From Siderastrea siderea (Eukaryota; Cnidaria; Anthozoa; Scleractinia; Rhizangiidae): a stretch of DNA of 64,000 nt. The position numbers and the translations under genes are program-made. The DNA is taken from positions 12,006,883-12,070,882 of the forward strand of contig OZ034979.1 in assembly GCA_964030785.1 (NCBI GenBank), written 5' to 3'. The stretch's first letter is position 1; the number at the start of each line of letters is the position of its first letter. The notes under the pieces are model-generated. The model searched no databases and was not told the DNA's origin. It saw only the letters and a program-made list of their open reading frames with translations. Below are positions 30,173-41,095 of the stretch, one piece after another.

Positions 30173-30550
30173 TAACCTGCGATCAGGCGTTATTTTTCTC
30201 GCGGCGGTGTAGTCAACGGAAAAATGAACGCCTGATACAATTACTTGTCGAGTCGTCTGTAAAAAAGTCCAGAATCTGGACTTTTTTCTGATTGGTCGGG
30301 AAACAAAAGGCAACATAAAGCTGTTTGCACACTTCGTGCCCGCTTCGCGCCTCTGCTGATTCCCGCCAACGAAGCGACTTCCGGTAAATTGTGATTGGCT
30401 CACTCTTATCTGATGGCATCGCTGACACTCTCGTTGACAGACACTTTAATTGGGGGGCGGCAGACGATTCAACAAGTAATTGTATCAGGCTTTCCTTTTT
30501 TTTTCGCCCTCCCTCCGCCGCGAAGAAAAAGAAAGCCTGATCGCAGGTTA
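30173..30550. mobile_element. 378-bp MITE inserted in the Penelope-like gene
   Basis: The outer 16 bases TAACCTGCGATCAGGC (30173-30188) return as an exact reverse complement at 30535-30550. Similarity of the arms continues, imperfectly, for about 85-90 bp (GCCTGATACAATTACTTGT occurs in both arms). The 9-bp direct repeat CATTTTCCT flanks it at 30164-30172 and 30551-30559. A 9-bp duplication fits a Mutator-like origin. It is non-coding. Confidence 0.9.
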
Positions 30551-31547
30551 CATTTTCCTCGATCTCCTTAGTAAACTGTATGTCGGCGTTTTGTCCGTTG
30601 AGGTGTTCGTGAAAATCGTCGATTTCGTCTTTGTGTACGGCTGTAAAGGTATCGTCAACGTAACGTAGCCAGAGTGGTAGTGTTCGTTTGTAAGTTGCGA
30701 GGGCTTGTTCCTCGATGTTTTGCATAACGATTTCTGCAACAACAACGGAAACTGGTGAGCCCATAGCTGTTCCGTGCAACTGTTTGTAGTGCTTGCCGTT
30801 GTACTGAAAATACGTAGAAGTAAGACAAAGGTTCAGTAAGTCCATTAAGTCGTCTGTAGGTAGCGGTAGTTCAATAGTAGAGTTGTTGATGGCGGTCTCA
30901 GTGCAGTCTAGAGTCAGTTGAAGTGGAATACTGGTGAACAGTGATTTCACATCAAAAGACACTAGTTTGTAGTCGTCAGGTACTTGTACTGTCTTGATTG
31001 CGTCAATAAAGTTCTCAGTCGACTGTAGTTTGTGTCGTGATTCGTCGGTCAAAGGTTTCAGTACGGTAGTCAAGTATTTGGACAGTTGGTAAGTCGGGGA
31101 CCCACAGAATGAGACTATGGGTCGCATGGGTATGTTAGGTTTGTGCAGTTTCGGTAGTCCGTAAAGTTTCGGTGGTTGTGGTACACGGCACCTCAGTCTG
31201 TTGTAGCGTTGAATGTCAATAGCGTCAGTTTTCTTGAGGTCAAGTAGTTTGCTGTTAAGTTTGCGTTGAAGTGCTGGCGTCGGGTCTCGTTTAAGTACTT
31301 GGTAGGTCTGTTTGTCGTTAACAAGTGCGTCCATTTTGTCGTAATAGTCTGTCTTGTCCATAACAACAGTCACTCGTCCTTTGTCAGCGGGGAGTATGAC
31401 AATGTTTTCGTCGGTTTTCAGTCGTTTTAGTGCTTGTAGTTCGTCTTTAGTCAAGTTACTGTCAGGTAGAGAGGCTGATTGTATAGTAGAAGCTATTCTA
31501 CTTCTGTTTCCGCATTCAGAATAATTCAGAATAAACATGCAGCACAC
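30551..31547 (-). pseudogene. Penelope-like reverse transcriptase, first part
   Basis: The open frame covers RT fingers and palm, from the DKG motif through AMGSPVS to YVDD, and is intact down to the MITE insertion at 30550. The frame runs into the MITE and ends at 30213 with residues that are not RT sequence. The native N terminus is not visible: the ATG at 31545-31547 is followed by residues unlike the family. The same gene continues beyond the MITE at 29160-30163. Confidence 0.8.
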
Positions 31548-31784
31548 AAAATAAAATAAAGCTCGCTAACTTTAACGTACTATCCAAAACCACAGTGGCG
31601 ATGGCGATAAGAAGCGACGGCCCCTCTCGCGTCGCGCAAGCGTGTGTATTTCGCCCGCCCCACAATCGCCATCGCCAAAATGAGAGACTACTCGCAGTCT
31701 ATCAGTCTTTCTATTTGGAGATAATTGTCTCCTCCGTAACCTGATGCAAAAGCTCAGTGGAGTTTGGGCGAGTTCCAAAATTGT

Positions 31785-31960
31785 TGAGTTTGCCTTTTGG
31801 GCGAGGGTGGAGGGTGGAGGGTACTACGTCGAGGGTCGAGGGTCACTAGTCGAGGGTCGAGGGTAACAAGTCGAGGGTCTCAAATAATCTCAAAATTTAA
31901 AAAATTTAAATTTAAAAAAAAATAAAAATAAAAATAAAAAAAAGAGATGACTAAAGAAAT
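31785..31960 (+). repeat. CGAGGGT-rich repeat with A-rich tail
   Basis: It contains GGGCGAGGGTGGAGGGTGG, then alternating GTCGAGGGTCGAGGGT units, then a long A-rich stretch. The same unit occurs reverse-complemented at 61310-61465, about 30 kb away. It is a dispersed repeat of unknown class. Confidence 0.8.
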
Positions 31961-32369
31961 AACAATTGCTGAAAAAATATTAAAAAAGCTCAAAACTATT
32001 TAAAAAATTATTGAATCGAATCGTTATTAGCACACGTCTTAGTTTTGCCGGCTATTTAGTGTTTTGTTCACGGCAATCATGTATTGGTATCAGTACGGTA
32101 TCTGCTGTATCGAGTGTCAAAACAATAACACCACGTAAGTGTCCGTATTTCCGGAATAGCGAGAGTATCCGCAAGCGGAAATTATTTTCAGTCAAAAACG
32201 CGAGAGTTGACTGTAGTCAAACTTAAGCCTAAGTAATGACACAAATCACTTGCCCGTCATAAAACTTAAACGCATTAACAAGTTTAATAAATTTCCATAA
32301 ACATCGTAATTTCATCAATAACAAACACAACAACAGATCTTTCATTCACAGCTTGGCAAATAAACCGTA

Positions 32370-32548
32370 AAGCCTGGTTTTCACTAGCGACGCAAGCAAA
32401 AGCGTAAGGATACCTGGTATTATTTCACCGTGAGTACGGCTTCTACGCATGCAAACGCACATGCACATGGATTTTTTATGCTTATGCTTTTCGCGTGATT
32501 ACGCTTGTGCTTGCGCTTGTGCTTGCGTCGCTAGTAAAAACCAGGCTT
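32370..32548. mobile_element. 179-bp MITE
   Basis: The ends AAGCCTGGTTTTCACTAGCG and CGCTAGTAAAAACCAGGCTT pair with one mismatch, and the inner arms continue with GACGCAAGC repeats. It is non-coding. No clear target duplication was found. Confidence 0.8.
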
Positions 32549-32723
32549 AACTTTAAACTCGCAAATAATTAAAACCAACATAACAAAACACCTATGGCGA
32601 CAAAATTAGATACAAGAAGTGTCGTATTTCTGCCTATTTCACAGGTAAGTGGCAATGATCGGCAATTGCACCCATTCAATAAATGAAGTTAATAAAAAAC
32701 AATGTTAAGGCTATGTAACGAGT

Positions 32724-35105
32724 CTAAGTAATGGCGCTGGGCATTATCCAATGACATGTAAAGGTCACGCCTGAGGTAAACTTGGCCAGAAAAAAGTGGA
32801 TTTTTTTAGTTATATGAGCTGCTAAAGGATGATAATAGGTGTTTGAAAAATCTTGACTGTATTTTAGTTGTCCTGTGGTACAATCTTTTCCGGTCACCCG
32901 TTTGTCTACATGTTTTATTATAATATTACAAGGGGGAGTTTTATATTTATCGCCCAGCTCTTCTCCGCAACCATAGCATTTCCTTACTGTAGGAGGCGTG
33001 ATAACTAACTCGTAATTGCTTGGAGACATACTCGCGTTCCACGAGGGCTGTAAGCCAGCACGGGGCATTGGTACTTGAGTGAACGCTCGAGGGAGGGGCG
33101 GTTGTGGATGTACGGACGGTTGAGTATACGCGGACGGCTGAAAATACGCGGGCGGTAAAGGATACGCGGGCGGTTGAGGATACGCGGGCGGTTGAGGATA
33201 CGCGGACGGTTGAGGATAGGCGGGCGGTTGAGTAGACGTGGACGATTGAGGAAAAGTCTGCATCTGGGGCTGCATATTGCTGGGCACGCCATGGGAAGCA
33301 GGGTAGCTCGGATGCAAAGGAGACGGAAGTTGCACACTTTGACTAGGTACCTGTGGTGATGGTGAAACCGGACCCTTTGACTTGCTTGCCTTCTGCTTTT
33401 TCCGAGCAGGTGGTTTGTGTGACGAGCCTGCATCAATGAGCAGGCCCTCAGTAGTGCTAAACATCTCCTTACCTACCGACTTCGCCCTCCGCACTTCCGC
33501 TTCATGTTGTTTTCGTGCGCGGTCAGCAAATGAAGGGCCCTTTCCGCCGGGTGCAGCGCCAGTCAAGAAGGCTTTAACCTCCACGTCAAGCAGCAAGGAA
33601 TCTCGTGTGTCTGCCTGACATGCGTCCAGCAGAGACAAATTTTGACGGTCTCTGTAAGACCAACCGGCGTAAATAACTTCGGCCTGGTTCATCTGCGGCG
33701 CAGTGGGATTGGTGAACGCACGGAAGATGAAACCACGGCGCTCGTGCCACCACGACACCCAGTTAGTCAAGAAAGCTCTGCTGTCGTCGGCTTCAATAAA
33801 TACGTCCATGTCAGATTTGGCGGCCTGGTAACCAGCGGCAGTTGTGCATAGTAAGAGCCTGTCACACAGTTGTTTGAACTCGTCACTGCCCTTACAGTCA
33901 AATTTTTTTGCTTATTTATTTCGATGGTCTTTGAAGTGGAACTCGCACGATTTTATATCAGCGTCATCCCCAAAGACCTTCGAAATTCCAGCTAGATTAG
34001 CCCCTGCCATATCGCAACACCAACCAATAGGGTTAAATTGAAAGCTATCAGAAGCAGCCACTTTCCTAAGGGCTTCATTAAATAAACGCCAAAAAAGTTC
34101 GACGTTTTCTGTGTTCTCGCTTTCGGCTTCCATTATGGCCAACGGTATTTGCTTTCGTAGCAAGGGATGGTAGACACTGGCCGTAAGCGTTACAAACCCT
34201 TTGCACCGTTTCCTTTTCCCGTCGAAAAAACAGAATTCTTTACTCAGAAAGTGGTCTCCTGTTTTGTCCATGTGAAGTGCCATTGTCATTTTTGTCGTGC
34301 TTGTCTTTAAGACAAAGGATGCCATGTCCGGGTTTCCCCTTTTGTCATTTATCTTATACACATAAAGGGGATCCTTTTTATCCGCATACTCCTTAAACGA
34401 TATAATTGCCTCAAAGTTGTGTCCAAAGGCTCTATATCCTTCTTTAATTTCTGTTTCATGTTCGAAACACGCTTCTTGTCCATTACTGCACTGGCCTCTC
34501 TTTCGACGGCGCTCCAGTCCATTTGCTGTTGAAACGCAGACATGACGAACGCCGACTGCAGCTCGGAAGGCTTGATGTTTGGTTGATTTCGTATCATTTG
34601 TTCGATACTCTTCACTTCCTTTTTTGGAAGATTGTCAATGACGGGGCAAGTGTGATTGCCGATGTGGTAAACTGTCACTGATTTAGAACCATAACTGAGG
34701 TACCTTCGCGCACTGCAGGCAACATATTCTCCTACTTTATCACAGCCTTTGCAAACCATTTCACCTCGTTCCTTTTCGAACTGCCTTGTATTTTTAACAC
34801 CAAATTCTATTCTAAACGGACATTTCTCTTCTACGCATTTATATGAGCCCTTGCAATCCGCAAAGCGCACTCGACCATGGTTTTTCCATTCCGTGGGACA
34901 GTTTTTTTTCCATTTCCTGCCATCTCTTAGGTATTCAGGTCTTTGTCGAAAATCCTTGATGACGTACACTTTTAGTCCGTTAATTCCAACGGGAAGGGAT
35001 TCAACAGATTCTTTGGAAACGTTCTCCCACGAAGATTTTGAAATCTTGCGTTGTTTTGGCTTCTGGGGAATTATGGAGTCTTCAGATTCCGATTCCGATT
35101 CTTTT
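32724..35105 (-). pseudogene. MULE-type transposase region of an OTU-transposase gene
   Basis: The long 3' exon begins at 35105 after the acceptor TTTGCAG. It first encodes a Glu/Ser-acidic stretch and a Cys/His zinc-type domain (CVEEKCPFRIEF, CKGCDKVGEYVACSARR, HIGNHTCPV) of the FLYWCH/GCM-like sort placed before many MULE transposases. The DDE transposase core follows: LHMDKTG, ASVYHPLLRKQIPLAIMEAE, CCDMAGANLAGI. A Pro/Tyr/Gln-rich repeat region (33100-33260) comes next, and a C-terminal CYGCGEELGDKYKTPPC knuckle. Two breaks are visible: a frame change near 34433 and an in-frame stop at about 33910. The MULE assignment is by motif, not by search. It could be a domesticated multicopy gene or a dead transposon. 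Confidence 0.6.
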
Positions 35106-35226
35106 CTGCAAAAAAAAACAAAAAAAAAAACACATAATGTAAAAACAAGTCGGTGCATATGGTTATTTAAGGTAGGACGTAAGAGTCTCATAACATAGCG
35201 AAATATTACTGCAATATATTTTTATA

Positions 35227-36449
35227 CCTGCTTTTAATGAGTCCCTCTAATAAGATGTCATCTTTGCGATCTTCTTCTGAGACTCCAGAGGCACTATAAA
35301 AAAATGAGAATTTGTATAAGAAATCACAAGACCTCGAGTACAATTTGTAATAGCTATTCCAAAGGAGTAGAATTAGGGATTAATTGTGCTGCTTTCGTCC
35401 AATCAGAATGCAGTAATTTTGTTTAGTGTACTACAAGTGGAATAACGGTAACCCAGTAACGGTAAAGGGTAGTCTTGTGGCGTTTTACCTGAACGCGGGT
35501 TGTAGCAGTTCTTCGTCTGAAGCACCCTCTTGTTCTATTTTGACTGGTTCGTCAGGGCAAGCCCCAATACTGAAATAATAACAATAATAAAAACATGAGC
35601 AATGTTTATCAGCTAAAGTCTTAACATAGTATTTTGCTTGAATCGCTTTTTCCCAAAGAAAAGTTGTGATTCAGTCGCCTATTTATAAATTCGGCTTAAA
35701 CTGCAGTATCTCACAACAATTCGTCCTACATCGTAGCGATTTTAGACACAAAAACATTTTTTGTCACTCTCTTAGCCTTGGCGATTGCACTTTCTTTACC
35801 TCGATTTAGCATTGAAGATATCCTTGGCTTTCGCATTTGAAGGGCGATGACTCTGCCCTGTCTTCGTCGGTGTACTCTCAGCAGAGCTAAGCCGGTCAAA
35901 CGACATTGTAAGATCAATCAGATCAACATCCTTCTCCTTCCCTCGTTTCTGCAATGGGAAAAACAACATTGTTGCACTATAGTTATTGGTTTGTTTCTTT
36001 TTAATGCTGCTTTATTATTTAACGCCATGTTACGAGAAACGTACGTACCGATGAATTACGCCGTCTTTTAGTCCGATCAGCCACCTTCAAATTGATAGAT
36101 TCCTTTGGCGTCCTTTCTTCACCGGATGATTCCTCTGAGCTGTCAATGGTTATGATTTCTTTCTGATCATCTTTACGAAACAGATGATACTGTGGAAAAA
36201 AAGGTAAATGCTCAGTTTTGTAATATCAGTGCAGAAAAAAGCCACTTCTGCCCTTTTTATACTCGAGTGTCATCGGTATTGTTTTGCCATTGCCAAACCT
36301 CAGTCGATTTGCTGCCTGATATAATTGCATGAAAGAAATCTTCTAACCTGTGGCTCGCCCCTCCAAACTGGAACTCCAGGGTTGTAATCTTCGAATGCCT
36401 CGCCCAACCATTCCTTTTTGGGGGATTGTCTTCTTCTTTTTCTTTGTGT
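35227..36449 (-). CDS. Middle exons of the OTU-transposase gene
   Basis: Small exons with consensus borders link the OTU part to the transposase part: 36348-36449 (TQRKRRRQSPKKEWLGEA), 36049-36189 (YHLFRKDDQKEI, SSEESSGEE), 35800-35948 (KRGKEKDVDLIDLTMSF), about 35489-35571 (CPDEPVKIEQEGASDEE) and about 35232-35294 (GVSEEDRKDDILLEG). Each is followed on the minus strand by GTAAG/GTACG-like donors and preceded by pyrimidine-AG acceptors, and phases are compatible. The encoded linker is acidic and serine-rich, and resembles SUMO-interaction-like stretches (DLIDLTM). No enzymatic domain is visible here. Confidence 0.5.
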
Positions 36450-36730
36450 CTGAAAAAAACAATCGATTTTGAAATGCATATTTGTCAACTGTTGAGGTAT
36501 TTTTAAAACTCTCGTTGTTGTATTAACTGTAATAGCCTACGTCCCCTCTCCACCTTCCCCCTTCCCCCACCCTACAAGGGAAGTTCATGACATTTGTCAT
36601 CCTAACCATACGAGTATAATTTGTGTACGCTGTTTGCCTCTGAGCTATCCTTTGAACCTACGCATTCACAGAAGAAATAACATTTGATAAGAAGTCCAAC
36701 ACTCAATAAACAATGCATATAGTTTCCTAC

Positions 36731-37614
36731 CACTTCGCGCTGTTTTAAAGCGACGTAGTGGTCTCCACTGTGCCCTAGATATAAGGTACCAATGCACGGT
36801 CCTTCTTTGGGCTTGAACTCCTTAATGTAGTCCTGTCGATCAGACTGAGGATAACAAAACAATATACAATTATGACAAAGTCACGGACGTCCCATCATCT
36901 TAGCAAGAAAAAAGGAAAAAAAAAATGAAAAAAGGAAAAGCTAGTGGTCGCCACGCATAGTTAGGAAGTAACGTATGCTGTGTCGCTGAATTGTTTCTGG
37001 AAAACGAAAACAGATTGATTTCATTGCAATTCGCCTCTCTCTACACAAAAGCAGGTAAAAATGACTGCAAAAAAATAAGAGCAAAACAGCCGCTTTTGTG
37101 AATTTTTATAATTAGCAGGAAAGCTACTTGCATGATTCTAAATAAGATTTTTTGTTAACCTACCCCAGACACTGTAACAATAACGATTTTGTAATGCAAT
37201 ATTTTTGGTAAAGCTCTGATCACCATCGAATTCGCATAGTCGTTGTGCAGAAACTCCAATGCGTCATCCCACGAGTCAGGAACTTCTCGTCCGCCAATAT
37301 CGACACTACATATGAATCCTAGCCTGTCATTGCCATCTCCCTTTTTCCCAAAGAAACAAAATAGAGTTTATCATTAAAAACACCACGTGACCGTTTCTAG
37401 TTTGCCTTAGTGAAAAGAATTTGTAATACATACATCAAATCTATGAGTACGCAGGTAGTCAAAAAGAAGGTTTTTAACGGTTGTTGCACTAAGACCCAGC
37501 TGATATCCTGCCGAAGCATAGAAGCACATGCCATCGCCAGGTGGGTTGAAGTCTATTTGAAATCCTTCGTCCTCCACACGCGTCAACAACTTAACACTAC
37601 CACTTGTCTCCATT
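36731..37614 (-). CDS. OTU-like cysteine protease exons
   Basis: Three spliced exons (37434-37614, 37165-37340, 36731-36844) encode an OTU-family fold starting at the ATG 37612-37614. The catalytic block is FNPPGDGMCFYASAGYQLG, with the DG.C motif carrying the nucleophile. The middle exon holds VPDSWDDALEFLHNDYANS and IVIVTVSG. The last supplies GHSGDHYVAL, the catalytic histidine strand. Donors GTATGT, GTAGGT and GTAGGA and acceptors AAAAAG and CCTCAG are intact. OTU proteases remove ubiquitin or related modifiers. The frame continues into the exons of the transposase gene on the same strand. Confidence 0.6.
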
Positions 37615-38250
37615 ACTAAAAGTGTCTGTAAAATAAATAACATTCTTACAATATTTAAACACTTTTTTCCAAAAAAAGGAGAAACCTTATTTATCAAAAC
37701 TCGAGATCTTTCCATCTAGCCAAACACAAAGCAAAGGAATGTTAATTTAGAATTTTTGTGAAATGTTTGTCCGGAAACCGAGTGTCGTCACGCATTCTGT
37801 CGCGTCGACTACGAAAGATAAGATTGTTATTCTTTGTCTGACAGGTCCAGAGGAAACGGAACATTATTGCTATAATAACATTATATATCGTTTTTAACTT
37901 TACCCGAAGGAAACTTTCAAGCTTTGGAAATTAAAATCTGGACGTGACGAGTTAATGCGTGAGCTACCCAACTTATTTGTCTTATCTCCATATTCTAACT
38001 AGAAAACAAATCGATGCAATCAAATATATTCGCGTAAAATTGAGTGGGGTTTATCTTGGTGCTTGTAATCGCCTTTATGTCTGGGAAACTACCTGGCACG
38101 GAGGTCCCTGGCACGTACGCTGATTTGGAAAAATTTCAGTCTTAATATCTCTTTCCGTTGGACACCTAATTGAAAACTCTGAAAGAAGCTTTCAGCCGTT
38201 TTACCCTACAGTTAAGCGTTTACTTTTTTTACCTCCAGAAAATCTTTATG
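37615..38250. other. Flank between OTU gene and Polinton
   Basis: This likely contains the promoter of the minus-strand OTU gene. No other gene is seen. The last six bases, 38245-38250 (TTTATG), are the left target duplication of the Polinton. Confidence 0.5.
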
Positions 38251-38574
38251 AGTAGTAAAGGACGCCCAGATAGCACTCGTTCTGGCTTCTGATTGGTCGA
38301 GAGCAAATCAATGACGTCACCGGGGGGAAACCGCTGACCAGGTGGAAAAAGGGATCGCAGGCTCATGGGAACCGGAAGTCACGTGGTTTTGAGATGGGAA
38401 ACCGCTAACCAGTGGAAAAAAAAGGATCGCAGGCTCATGGGAACCGGAAGTCACGTGTTTTGAGATGGAAAACCGCTGAGCAATGTGAAAATAGGATCGC
38501 GGGCTCAAGGTGGGTTAAAACCGCTGAGAAAACGCGGGCTCAAAGTCCAAAGTCCAATTTTTGGAAGAGGGGTG
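38251..38574 (+). repeat. Left terminal inverted repeat of the Polinton
   Basis: This is the mirror image of 60208-60530 with few differences. Inside are three tandem units of about 70 bp, each with ACCGCTGA/ACCGCTAA and GGATCGC.GGCTCA. It also contains an inverted CCAAT box (ATTGG near 38291), a CRE-like TGACGTCA (38312-38319) and two GTCACGTG E-box-type sites, so it may also act as a promoter. Confidence 0.9.
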
Positions 38575-40148
38575 ACCCATATATGGCCCATATATGGATT
38601 TGATATGGGTTTGATATGGCACAAGCCCAATTGAAGCATCGGGGGTGGTCCTTGACCCATATATGACCCATATATGGATTTGATATGGTTTTGATATGGC
38701 ACAAGTGCAATTCAAGCAAAAGGCATTTATAAGTTGGAAAGAAAATATTTTAATGTAAATCATATAATCCATGGCTTGCAGATGATGAGAGTTCCATGTC
38801 ACAAGGGGAAGCAGAAGCATTGCGTCTTTTAAGGGAGGAGACGATATGGTTTTCGATGAAATAGTGGAAATCCATGTTGCTCGCATGTGGGTTCTGTGGA
38901 AAGATTTCCTTTCAATAAAGTCTCCTCCAAACCACCGATGTTTATATGAGTGTTCCTATTAATGAGTTCCTTTTGATGAGTATTCCTTTAAAGTTCCTTT
39001 TGATAATCTGAGTGTTCCTTTTGATGAGTATTCCTTTGAGTTCCTATGTCACGTAATCCTATTACGTTTTGGGTGAGTATTCAATGGAAGTAGATGACGG
39101 AGGCGCAGCGACGATGATGACCTGTTAAGGAGGACTCTCATACTCTGCTCCTTAGCTCTCTTCTACTCTGCTCCTTAGCCACGATGATATCATGTCATTG
39201 CTTGGACTAAACACCTCGGACTCTGAGTCAGAAGAAGAGGCGACAAAAGGAGGTCTCTGGAAGTAGATGACGGAGGACTCTCATACTCTGCTTGATTTGA
39301 TAATATGAGTGTTTCTATTAGTTCCTTTTTGATAATATGAGTTCCTATTTAATAATAATATAAGTTCCTTTTTGATAATATGAGTGTTCCTTTTGATAAT
39401 ATGAGTGTTCCTTTATGATGAGTTCCTTTTTGATAATATGAGTTCCTATTTAATAATATAAGTTCCTTTTGATAATATGAGTGTTCCTTTTTGATGAGTT
39501 GCTATTTAATAATATAAGTTCCTTTTGATAATATGAGTGTTCCTTTTGATGAGTATTCCTTTGAGTTCCTATGTCACGTAATCCTATTACGTTTGGAGAT
39601 AAGTGAACTTTTCTTCATCTGATCTTGCGAGCCTTAATTGGCAGGCGTGAAGGTTGGATTTGTTCCTCCCCAAAGGTCATACAACCCTTTCTTTTCTCAG
39701 CCAGGTCACATGGACATCAACCCAGAATCATGACGTGGAATGCAAAGTATCAGCTCAACAGTGAGTGAAGAAAAAACGCAGTTGAATTACGACGTCATTC
39801 CTCGGAGAAGGTCATCGTCAGCAAGCAATCGAGCAAGCAAGCAAGCAAGCAAGCAAGAATGTCAAGTAAGCATCAATGGTGGGGGATTGAACCATCAGAC
39901 CAAAGGATCAACCAGAGCCATGAGGCCAAAGGATCAACCAGAGCCATTAGGCCAAAGGAGTAACCAGATCATCGATGAGTGTGAAAACATGAAATGGGAC
40001 GGTGGTTTTTTATAGAGAAAGAAGGGGGTCACGTGGGAGGGAAGGGACCAATGAGAGAAAGGCCCCATCATGCTTTGGGAGGGGAAGAGGTGGGGGGACC
40101 CCCCTCCCCCCTCCTTAGATAGACCATGGTGCATTGCACGGATCGGGG
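38575..40148. other. Repeat-rich non-coding left arm of the Polinton
   Basis: No gene is supported here. 38575-38700 has two copies of a CCCATATATGG...TTTGATATGG unit. 38930-39560 is built from GAGTTCCTTTTTGATAATATG-like units, and the segment around GTCACGTAATCCTATTACGT appears twice (about 39045 and 39575). TGGAAGTAGATGACGGA is also duplicated (39087 and 39257). A short acidic frame around 39185-39260 (LLGLNTSDSESEEE) looks like a gene remnant. A GCAAGCAA run lies near 39830. Confidence 0.6.
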
Positions 40149-40156
40149 TATATAAG
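40149..40156 (+). promoter_or_regulatory. TATA box for the 193-residue protein gene
   Basis: TATATAAG lies 73 bases before the ATG at 40229, with CCAATGAGAG further upstream near 40050. Confidence 0.65.
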
Positions 40157-40228
40157 TCAAGGGAAGCCACAGGACGCCATTCCTAGCTTTGAGTTCGTGC
40201 TGTCTTGACTTATGTCACTTGAGGGAAA

Positions 40229-40810
40229 ATGTCCGAAACGAGAAGGCCCTTGGACTCGCTAGCCAGTTGTGTTAATATTAGTGGAGAAGACCATTTGAGA
40301 AGGAGAGTGGGGGCCGAGAGAACTCATGTGGAAAGACAGTCGATGCGTATGTACGAAAGGAGAGAAGAGACATGGCGGCGCCTCACCCGACAGCGCGTGG
40401 ATGCTTTTGCAGAACTGTTTCTTGCGGCGATGGTTCGGACCGAAAATGGTCACCGATCGGGGCAGCCGGAGCCACAGAGTGTGGAGATGTTGTTAGACAC
40501 GTTAGTTAATCGAATCATTCCCTGGGTTTATGAACACCGCGTTTGGTCGAACTGGGAGCGTCGATGGCCCATGTCCCTCGAACACTTTAAGGAAATTGAC
40601 AATGATCTGGCCAATCATCTGCCAAGGATTCATAGGGGCTACCAATGGCAGATGATTGCAAAGTATTACAGGAACATGGAGGAGGAGGAGCGGCGGCGGC
40701 GGGAGGAACAGGAGTTGACGGAAGAAGCAAATGAAAGAAACTATTTGCAGTGGAAAAATTCCACGGAGTACAATTTAAGTTATTCCAACTATGATGACGA
40801 TGATGATTAG
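40229..40810 (+). CDS. Uncharacterised Polinton protein, 193 residues
   Basis: I do not recognise the family. The protein is rich in Arg and Glu (long MYERREETWRRLTRQR and EEEERRRREEQE stretches that predict helix or coiled coil), has a central Trp-rich segment (IIPWVYEHRVWSNWERRWP), and ends in an acidic DDDDD tail. There is no signal peptide or membrane segment. It is the first gene at the left end, on its own TATA promoter, and the neighbour of the divergently placed SLOG-like gene. That position and its separation from the late genes suggest an early or regulatory role, which is inference only. Confidence 0.7.
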   Translation: MSETRRPLDSLASCVNISGEDHLRRRVGAERTHVERQSMRMYERREETWRRLTRQRVDAFAELFLAAMVRTENGHRSGQPEPQSVEMLLDTLVNRIIPWVYEHRVWSNWERRWPMSLEHFKEIDNDLANHLPRIHRGYQWQMIAKYYRNMEEEERRRREEQELTEEANERNYLQWKNSTEYNLSYSNYDDDDD

Positions 40811-41095
40811 TTTTATTCCTGTTGAATGTTTGATTGTGAGTCAACAACCACACCATTTTTGTAAGTGATCTTTTATTTTTTAATTAAAAAAGAGTTGATG
40901 TTACAAAGGGTGGTTCGTCTTCTTTGCCACGCGGGTGGGGCGCACCTATGTACAAATTGGAAAAGCTATCTACAGTTTTGAAAAAGTAAAAATTGAAAAA
41001 GGCTATGTACAATTGGAAAAAATAAAAACTAAGACATTGAAAAAGAAAGCTATGTACAGATTGAAAAATAAAAAATTAAAAATGACTATGTACAA
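40811..41095. other. Convergent 3' region with degenerate repeats
   Basis: This AT-rich spacer lies between two convergent genes. Units like GGCTATGTACAATTGGAAAAA recur four or five times between 40945 and 41100. They may hold polyadenylation signals for both genes. Confidence 0.55.

Larger units (their letters stand above)
29057..31547 (-). mobile_element. Penelope-like element with RT and GIY-YIG, minus strand
   Basis: Reading right to left, the coding part has the Penelope RT signature: LPADKGRVTVVMDK (about 31370-31410), PKLYGLPKLHKP, RPIVSFCGSPTY, FDVKSLFTSIPL, GTAMGSPVS and the catalytic LRYVDDTF (about 30650). After a MITE insertion the frame resumes (FLDCLVTRDNNKLRT, IYRKPTHTDR). It ends with the GIY-YIG endonuclease, YKIKCCDCQATYIGETGR near 29640-29690. 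The terminal region 29057-29165 carries a hammerhead-like motif. The 5' part of the RT gene is missing. The host flanks show no obvious target duplication. Confidence 0.85.

Noticed and set aside
30213..30550. C-terminal 100 residues of the open Penelope RT frame
   Set aside because: They are encoded by the inserted MITE, not by the retroelement.
33005..33436. Repetitive Arg/Pro/Ile/Leu frames over 33100-33260
   Set aside because: They are alternative readings of the Pro/Tyr/Gln repeat in the transposase exon.
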